Below, piece by piece: positions 1 to 7,200 of a stretch of DNA of 15,014 nt. The notes beneath the pieces are model-generated. The model was given only the letters and a program-made list of their open reading frames with translations, was not told the origin of the DNA and did no database searches. How positions within the stretch are numbered: position 1 is the first letter of the stretch; each line of letters starts with the position of its first letter. The translations under genes and the position numbers were made by a program. Location: assembly GCF_001949145.1 (NCBI RefSeq), contig NW_019091486.1, positions 959,466 through 974,479 of the forward strand, read 5' to 3'. Source of the stretch: Acanthaster planci (lineage: Eukaryota > Echinodermata > Asteroidea > Valvatida > Acanthasteridae).

Positions 1-700
1 GAATCTACAGAGATGATCCTGGGCCATACTGACACAATTCCACCCTTTCTTGGCCCAAACAGACCCCTCTTTTCGAAACAATCTCTGGGGGGTACTTTTT
101 CTGCGCCTCCGCCTGGCGGAGAATTTTCCTTGAATTGGGACACTGCACCCCTATGGCTGAGTTCGGGCGGCTTGTTCTCGTATGTTCCCGAACAGCTTGA
201 TTTGTTGTTCTTCGGTCAGCCGCCCGAGCGCAGGGAACGTACAATTGATCATCGCTGGTAGTCAGTGACAAGCAACATGCAACATTGTGGCGTCCATGTA
301 CGTTATTCGAGACTTAATTCTTGGATAACTGGGCTGAATTTTTTTCTAGTTTAAACAGGAACGTTCACTTCTGTGTTATGGAAAATAATTAATGTCAATT
401 TTGGAAAACTTCCCATTGTCTCCGACTTTGTAGGCCATCTCTCTATTTTTTTTGCAAATGTTCGAAAATCAAAATCTCTCGAGTTTTTCCGTGTGTTCCT
501 GCAAAACCTTGACAAGGAGGTGGTGTGTGATCCTGTTCCAACAGCAGTGTTCTTGAGTTGTGTTCCTGCCGTTCGAGCGCGAGAACAAGAAACCTGTGTC
601 AAGAACTGCCCGCCCGAACTCGACCTATGGATACAGTCCACTAATTCCGAGCAAGCCCCATTGAAAACAGTGTAAAATCAGCACTGTTCAGGGCCTAATA
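1..700. other. Intergenic, no recognised gene
   Basis: Open frames of up to 100 codons exist on both strands here, but none shows a domain, motif or splice structure that I recognise, and frames of that length are expected by chance. The notable structure is a pair of related blocks in opposite orientation. GAGTTCGGGCGG at 159-170 recurs as its reverse complement at 610-621, and CTTGTTCTCG at 171-180 recurs as its reverse complement at 580-589. A 7+1+7 perfect palindrome lies at 107-121, but about one of that size is expected by chance in a window this long. The stretch may be a decayed repeat. Confidence 0.5.
159..621. repeat. Inverted pair of related GC-rich blocks
   Basis: The block 159-180 reads GAGTTCGGGCGG followed directly by CTTGTTCTCG. 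On the minus strand, 621 down to 580 starts with the same 12 bases and ends with the same 10, with 20 extra bases between them. The arms are about 400 bases apart. This could be the two ends of a fold-back or miniature transposon, or two copies of one repeat inserted in opposite orientation. I saw no convincing target-site duplication, so the element boundaries are not defined. Confidence 0.35.
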
Positions 701-2488
701 ATATGCATACCAACATCCCTGAGATTTCAGAAACACAAATGAAATTATTGTTTGTCCCTAATCGTTAAATTTCTTTTTAATTTTTTGTGGGTTTACCAAT
801 TACATTTTTAATTATTCCCACAAAACAAAACCACGCCAGAAAAGTGAATTATCCGAATCCGACTGCAGCTATTTTTCAAGTGGAAACCTTCAACTTTCTC
901 GGGCACATAGGCCAATTTTTCGACTGTAGTATTTAGCCATTCTGCTCTCACATGAAAGCTCAAAGACCCAGGGAGTTCATCCTGGCAACGATTTAGTACA
1001 CAATCTCACCATTTTGGGGTCAAACAGTCTCCTATTTTTAAAAGATACTGTTGGGGCACTTTTAATGATAATGAGCTGGCCAGAAATTCTCACTTAAAGT
1101 AATGGTCTGAACCCCTATAGGTTACAGGCCAGTGAAATAAACTGCCAAAGCCAACAGTGATAAATACCCGAACTTAAAAAATTCAGGAAAAATACTTCCG
1201 AGTTTCTCAGGCGTTCTAGACGCACGTCAAATTGTTAAAGCCCAGTTTATGATTTTTCATTTTCTTTCAAATTGCCATTCATTATCCGATGACCTCCCAA
1301 GATATTTATTTCCATGGAAGGTCACCCCTAAAATGCAGTCTTAAAGGCCCTCGCCCTTTTCAAATACCGATGGCCACACTTTTCGAAAAATAGACCGTTT
1401 CAGACACCGATTCCTTCCAAATCTCACTCAGACGCAAGCGCTTAAGCTGGTAAGCCTATTCTCTTTGCCCGCCTGTTTGTCTTTTCTACAAATCTTGAAG
1501 TTCATGGGCCACAAGATGCTCTTTTTCGTGGAGAATTTGGGTGCAAATTGTGATTTGGCCCGCGCAAGCAGTTTTCGGCCTATTTACTGGCCTGCATCCG
1601 TACTGTGAGTAAACTAAAACGCCCCATTTTGTTCCGCTCGGAGTGGATAGTGCGCCGACAAGAGTTTGCAATGCGTTGGCCTACGGGAAATCTGTCCGCT
1701 GGAGTGCGCGTTTAAAGCCTGGGGTCGACAGACTTCGCGCATTGTGATTGGCCAACGCGCTGGAAACTCTTGCAGGTGTACTTTTGTGATACGCTCCTCT
1801 TGGAAATCTTTTTTGTTGTACTGTCTAACAGACTACTGCGGGTCATATTTCTTGAGAAGGGAAAACCGGGGAATGTCGACAAATCTTGAGCTATTGGCAA
1901 ATCAAGGGCACAACCAAGACTCCTCACAAACTGCCAAATAATAGTGGTACACGTATCACGAACCTGAGGGCACCTGTCCCTTTGCAACTCACTCCGTTTA
2001 TTCTGCTTCCACTCTGACGGCCATTGTATGTACTCCTCTGTTGTCGACTCCTGCTTGCTTGAAAGCGAGCCGAATAGCTTCTGCCCTCCTTTGAAGCTTG
2101 AAGCGTAGTGTAGCACATAGGCTACCTAGTCACGGTGCTTGGTAAGGAACATCAATTTTCATGCTTTTCAAATAAACCCAAAAATCTTCCATGCAACTTA
2201 AGTGGCTGTCGCGTCCCCCCTGCTCTGCTAATATGGGATGATTATTAATAAAATGCGGTACAAAGCAACAGGTTGAAGTTCAAAGTGCGCGTATAAAGTG
2301 CTTATAAATGTAAAGTCTAAACTCACACATGGAGTTAACAGGGTTTTCTTCGATTTCCTTCGATTTTTCGTGTAAATATCCTAATGAGAAAGGAAATTGA
2401 GATTTACTTGAAAATCACAGGCATCCACAGCCTTGATTTATTTTTTGTTAAGACAGCGTTGAGTCAGGACTCTCCAGAGTAGAGTTCA
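701..2488. other. Intergenic, no recognised gene
   Basis: This stretch is AT-rich at its start and end. A more GC-balanced patch at about 1500-2110 contains a CCAAT-type sequence (GATTGGCCAA near 1746) and a 134-codon minus-strand open frame (2116 to 1712). That frame shows no domain, repeat or membrane segment that I recognise, and about one such length is expected by chance in a window this size. I see no gene here that I can support. Confidence 0.5.
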
Positions 2489-2578
2489 GTGGTGCATATA
2501 GGGCGCGGTGGATGGCGGGGGGGGATGAGGACGATGTTCTCACCCCAAAAGAGCCTAGGGGATGAGAGAGAGGCGATT

Positions 2579-2707
2579 CGTTCATTTTCATTATTTTCAT
2601 ATAATCAACATTATTTTGAGGGCGGGTATACCTATGATGAAATCTGCTGTATACTCCAAGTTAGACATGACTTAACTTGCAGGTTGGCTCACAGAAGTCT
2701 TTTAAAC
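2579..2707 (+). pseudogene. Fragment of integrase-type helix-turn-helix leader
   Basis: The frame running through 2489-2878 contains a segment of roughly 40 residues at 2579-2707 with the pattern HYFEGGYTYDEI, then a short hydrophobic run (CCIL), then RH. This recalls a helix-turn-helix leader (YF, x, x, G, x, T/S, Y, x, E, I, then a hydrophobic helix and H) found before integrase cores in transposon-derived genes that are multicopy in many aquatic animal genomes. The usual following basic helix is only weakly kept, the integrase core is absent, and one N base (2710) interrupts the frame just after the match. I read it as a relic, not a working gene. The assignment rests on remembered pattern similarity only. 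Confidence 0.35.
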
Positions 2708-2878
2708 AGNACGTCATATTTTCTGAAACTTAAACAAAGTGGTAATTGCCCTCTAACAATACATTTAATAAACAGTTTATCATCCACAGCACGTCTTGTA
2801 TTTCTGGATTTCAAGGTGAAATTGAGAAGACAAGATGGAATGTCTGTATCTGTTGGCAGATTTCTTCCTGGAATTTGA

Positions 2879-4070
2879 TGAAAACAAGTCGGCACGTTTT
2901 TACAGTATGCAAATTAGAATAACACTGTGGATAAGTTGGCCGGAACATTTTTGCTGAAAATGTTTTTCCCAAAAAAACACTTGGTTGAATTCTCAGAGAA
3001 GCGATATTTTCTTGTCAAGGGGCAGGGGTAGTCTAGCATTATTGGAATTAGTTATGTGACTAGTATATGCTTTGCAGGTGGGATTCGTACTTGCCTTATT
3101 CGGAAAAGATCTTTAGAAGTGAATGGAATCATCACATTGTCATTTGTTAAACCTCGGCTTTTGTAGGTCCTATGCAACCCATTTGATTTTTGATGGGCGA
3201 CGGGCGACGCACGACGGACGACGCGACAGTTGTGTAATTTGAAGAAAAAACACGTCGCCTGCTGTCCTTATTAACCTCCCCCCCCCCTTTTTCAAATTTC
3301 TCCCCTGGGAGTACAGTCTGCAATGGACGCAATCACGCCATCAGTGTAATAACTGAATCTAATCCTACGGTACGACTTCTCAACGGGTAAACAAAACCCT
3401 AAAAGGAAGCGAATCAAGGAAATCGATTTGCCTCAGTGAAGGGCGCTCCTTACTCTAGGACGCGTCCCATACGTTTTTGTTTCACTTCTTTTAAGTATTT
3501 CTTTTTTTAAATCTTATTAAAGGGCGCGTAAAATTACCTTTGTAGCTCTATTAATTCTTCCTTTCTACAACTGAGTTTTGCTTCAGAAAATGTGAAGTTC
3601 ATTGCTGTTTATTTATTTTGCCTTTCCACCCACAATATAAACCCCCTCCCTCCCAAGGCATAAATTTAATGTGCATAGTTGAATATACCGATAGCTAGAC
3701 AGAAATAAATGTACGAACAATTACTCAAGACGACCACAATACGAAACAAAAGCATCGGTGGAAAGAGCAGGGATAACTCAAAAAGTTATAAAAACTTAGT
3801 TCCCTTATACTGTATGTTACTATGACAGTAGTTGAAACATATACGCGCTAGACACAAGTACATGTACGTGTAGTGAGTGGTCGAGCTCTCCAGAGTATCC
3901 ATCCACATCCAGATCTAGTAGCAAGGAGAGGAACTGAAAAATGATGACATTTTTAAAACTGTGGATGGCTGTACAACGAAGCGAATTTGTTACGGAGAAA
4001 AAAACGGCAATAAAAAGTACACACGACTTGTTATGTATCTCCTAACCGGCGGGATCTGTGCGTGCAGGGC
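2879..4070. other. Intergenic and 5' flank of the dehydrogenase gene
   Basis: No coding segment is recognisable here. It contains the 7-base tandem repeat at 3195-3222 and a run of C at about 3279-3287. A TATAAAAA string at 3787-3794 lies about 340 bases upstream of the chosen start codon. It could be a core promoter element, but AT-rich flanks yield such strings by chance and no initiator or expression evidence supports it. The transcription start of the downstream gene therefore cannot be placed. Confidence 0.4.
3195..3222. repeat. Short heptanucleotide tandem repeat
   Basis: Four consecutive 7-base units read GGGCGAC, GGGCGAC, GCACGAC and GGACGAC, followed by a shortened GCGAC. The consensus is GGRCGAC. 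The stretch is far more GC-rich and CpG-rich than its AT-rich surroundings, and it precedes a C homopolymer at about 3279-3287. Similar degenerate GACGGAC arrays occur in several marine invertebrate genomes, often inside dispersed repeats. Confidence 0.7.
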
Positions 4071-4133
4071 ATGCATGAGCAGTCTCTGCATTGTGCACTC
4101 AGTAATGTGCGTGGCGGTCTGTTAGAGGACACA

Positions 4134-4240
4134 ATGGCGGCAAGTAGGGTTCTGAACACGATGAACAGAATATTTACTCCAAGATTAACAGTACGACTGT
4201 CAGTGTTTGGAACAGTCATAGGAGGTGCTGTTCTCCTCAG
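4134..4240 (+). CDS. RDH13-like exon 1: N-terminal anchor
   Basis: This exon encodes residues 1-35 and two bases of codon 36. The chosen ATG has A at -3 and G at +4, a good animal initiation context. Another in-frame ATG lies at 4071, 21 codons upstream, in a weaker context (G at -3, C at +4). The segment has basic residues R5, R12, R17 and R21 and no acidic residues, followed by a hydrophobic stretch ending VLLR. This suits a signal-anchor or mitochondrial membrane-targeting sequence. The donor is CTCAG|GTAGG, phase 2. Confidence 0.85.
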
Positions 4241-7200
4241 GTAGGAACCGGCCCGCCTGGGGATGGCTTGTCAGAGGTTGCATGACCCTAAAACGTGGAG
4301 GATAACATTAGATCTTGTCGAGTCTAATTTAGACGTCATGAACGTGGCGCACTTTAACGTTTCCCTCAACTTTCCTCATCATGCGAATGCAGTGTTGCCA
4401 AACCTAAAATTCTCATTTATTTAATTACTGGGACTATAACCTTCAGAACACTTGCAATTGAACCTTTGTGAAAAATTTCCTTGTCATGAAATTTAGTCAA
4501 AACATGATGTGGATATGATGGAGGTAGGTTATGTCCGGAAATTGGGCCCAAACTTAGCTGAGCGTAGTGGCGCACTTTTAAGAATTTATTTTAAAGTTGA
4601 TAAATTCTGACAAAACCACTATTACATCCACTAGCATACCCAATTAAACGTTTGTCTGAAGACTCTTTATTTTGGGGCACGTTTGGTGCATTTTCGTGAT
4701 TTAAATTTTAAATGAGTTCATTGTGGAGTTTAAGAAATGATGTAATCTGATTTTTGAAACACTGCTTTGCTTGGTCATATCAAAAGAATACCATGAATTG
4801 ATCACCGGGACTTTGTGTTAACTATTTACAATGTGTACAATTTGTTGTGTTAAAAGTTTTCAATGACCCCCCGTGGCAAAGGGTGGGATATTTTCATGTT
4901 TAAACATTTAAACAGCATGGGAAAGTTTCTAAACGTTTTTCAAATTAAACAGAAATTCCCACCGTTGGTTGAAATGTGTTCATCTTTCACGAATTTGTAC
5001 TGCAAATATTTGATGTGACGTCACATATCTGCATTTGTGTTCATGTTTTCGTGAAGTATGAACCGACCTTTAGTTATCTGTATAATGTGTTGAATTTAAG
5101 ATGTGATCATCACCAGGGACTACTTTGGAGGTGCTGTCTGCAAGAGTCAGAATCGTATAGAGGGGAAGACTGTCATCATAACCGGTGCCAACTCAGGAAT
5201 AGGAAAGGAAACAGCCAAAGATTTAGCAAGGAGAGGTTTGTATCAGTTAAAGATGACTTCATTCCTCAAAGTCTTGACAAGTGATCTCATCAAAGTCCAA
5301 TTCTTTGGCAACAAAATAGTTTTAGCAATATTTACTGATGTACAAAACAGAAATCTGGGAACCATTTACAAGCAGATATCCATCACATTGCATTTTGGGC
5401 TGGTAAACTGTTCTTTGCTACCTGTATGTTGTGTGTGGATGAAAAATATTGTGCTTAGCAGCCCCATGATTGATTTGCTGAGATTAGTGTGAGTGTGACT
5501 CATGTACATATAAACCCCCCAAATTCTGTTTCCTGTTTCCCTGCTGGCACATGTACCTGCTCTATTTTGACAGAGCATCCATAGTTTCATCGGGGAAAAG
5601 TTTGTTGAAAATTTCGAAATCGAAATGAAAAAGCATGGTTTTGTTGTCAGAATTTGGTGCAAAATGTTCAACACAACCAGTACCCTTTAACGTGTTGTTC
5701 ATTTCATTCGAAACAAATGATTATGGGTTATTTTTAATTCGTTATTAACAGATTCGTACTAAATCCATAAAGTACCCCTGAATGAGATTGTCTCCCTACT
5801 GGTACCTACCGACCGACTCGCTAATCTTCCACCCATCCACCACCAACCCTTTGACCAGTTTTCAGATTCCATGTAATGGGCAGCAGAACTGCGGTACTTT
5901 TTGTTGTTTGGCTCTACCCCTGTTTTATTTAAAACGGGTAGAGACCAGGGGTAGAGGGTGGAAACCAAAAATGCAAGCACTAATTATCAGGGTGGATTTA
6001 TTGGTGATTTCATTTGTGCCTTTTATGTACCTGTACATGTAGGAGGCCGTATCATACTAGCTTGTCGGAATGAGGTAAAAGCAGAAAAGGCACAGAGAGA
6101 GATAGTTGGAGAGACAGGCAACCAGGACGTAGTGGTCAGGAAACTAGACTTGGCGTCTCTGAAGTCCATCAAGGAGTTTGCACAAAAAATCATCTCAGGT
6201 ATCTTTGCATTGCTCATGGACCAGGATAACTCATTTTGTAGCTCAAAGGATGCTATTCACCATGCAAAATTTAGACATACGTACTTGTCTCAGTTTCTGC
6301 CACTTTCACCCTCTGATATTGGTGAACAAACTACATTTGCTTCTCAACACAGAGAGCCAGAAGTTGAGAATCAAAAAACTACTCATGAGTGGCAGTCATG
6401 GTTATAGAGCCAATTTTTTAATTTATTTATTTATTTTGGGAGGGAACCTATAAAATTAGCCTTGCGGCTCACCACATGTACGCTGTTGGTTACAAGTAAC
6501 TTTTTATCTCAAATTGCTCAGCATATTCACCATTACCTCCCCACCCCCACATTTTTATTTTCACTGATATTGATCCTTTACTGTTCTCCAGAGGAGCCTC
6601 ATGTGGATATTCTGATCAACAATGCGGGCATCATGCGATGCCCATTTTGGAAGACTGAGGATGGCTTTGAGATGCAGTTTGGTGTCAACCATCTCGGTAA
6701 TGAGTTCTTGTCACAGACTTTTGACTTTCTTGTCCTCTTGGCTTGATTCCCACTAAGAAGGGACCAGTTTCATTTGATCAAAGATGCTGAATATTTTGAA
6801 CCACTGATAACATCTAAACCAAAATCCCAAAAGAAATTTGACATGTGAGAAGCAGCATTCTATGATAAAAAGCTTGCGCTTATAAATCAGAATTTTTAAT
6901 AGTACCCAGTTCTTTAATATGTACATGCAGTTTCAAGGGGTTTGGATTTGTGCAGTACATCCTCTTATTATTTGCCCCTTGGCAGTACTTACAAGTGACC
7001 AGTGTGAAGATTTTCATGGCCTCACTCTTTGACACTTAAAACTTATTTTTTAACCAGGTCATTTCTACCTCACCAATCTTCTCCTTGACAAGATGAAGTC
7101 CTCAGCACCAAGCCGCATAATCACTGTCTCGTCCTTGGCTCACACCACAGGAGAGATAGACTTTGATAACCTCAACAGCGAGTCTGGGTACAGGACTGCA

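Noticed and set aside
107-121. Perfect 7+1+7 palindrome CTCCGCC-T-GGCGGAG
   Set aside because: About one such palindrome is expected by chance in 15 kb, and nothing around it suggests a function.
13-261. Overlapping open frames on both strands at the window start
   Set aside because: Both strands are open over the same bases, and neither product shows motifs or a plausible exon structure.
373-675. A 100-codon plus-strand open frame
   Set aside because: No recognisable family. It overlaps the inverted block at 580-621, so it is more likely repeat-derived than coding.
1712-2116. A 134-codon minus-strand open frame
   Set aside because: No recognised domain, signal or splice context. About one frame of this length is expected by chance over both strands of a 15 kb window.
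3787-3794. TATAAAAA as core promoter of the dehydrogenase gene
   Set aside because: Isolated AT-rich string about 340 bases from the start codon with no supporting initiator or transcript evidence. Mentioned only as a possibility.
5103-5492. Continuous frame through exon 2 into intron 2 taken as a separate small protein
   Set aside because: Similarity to the dehydrogenase family stops exactly at the GT donor after 5235, and the family motif resumes at the 6043 acceptor. The rest is intron read-through.
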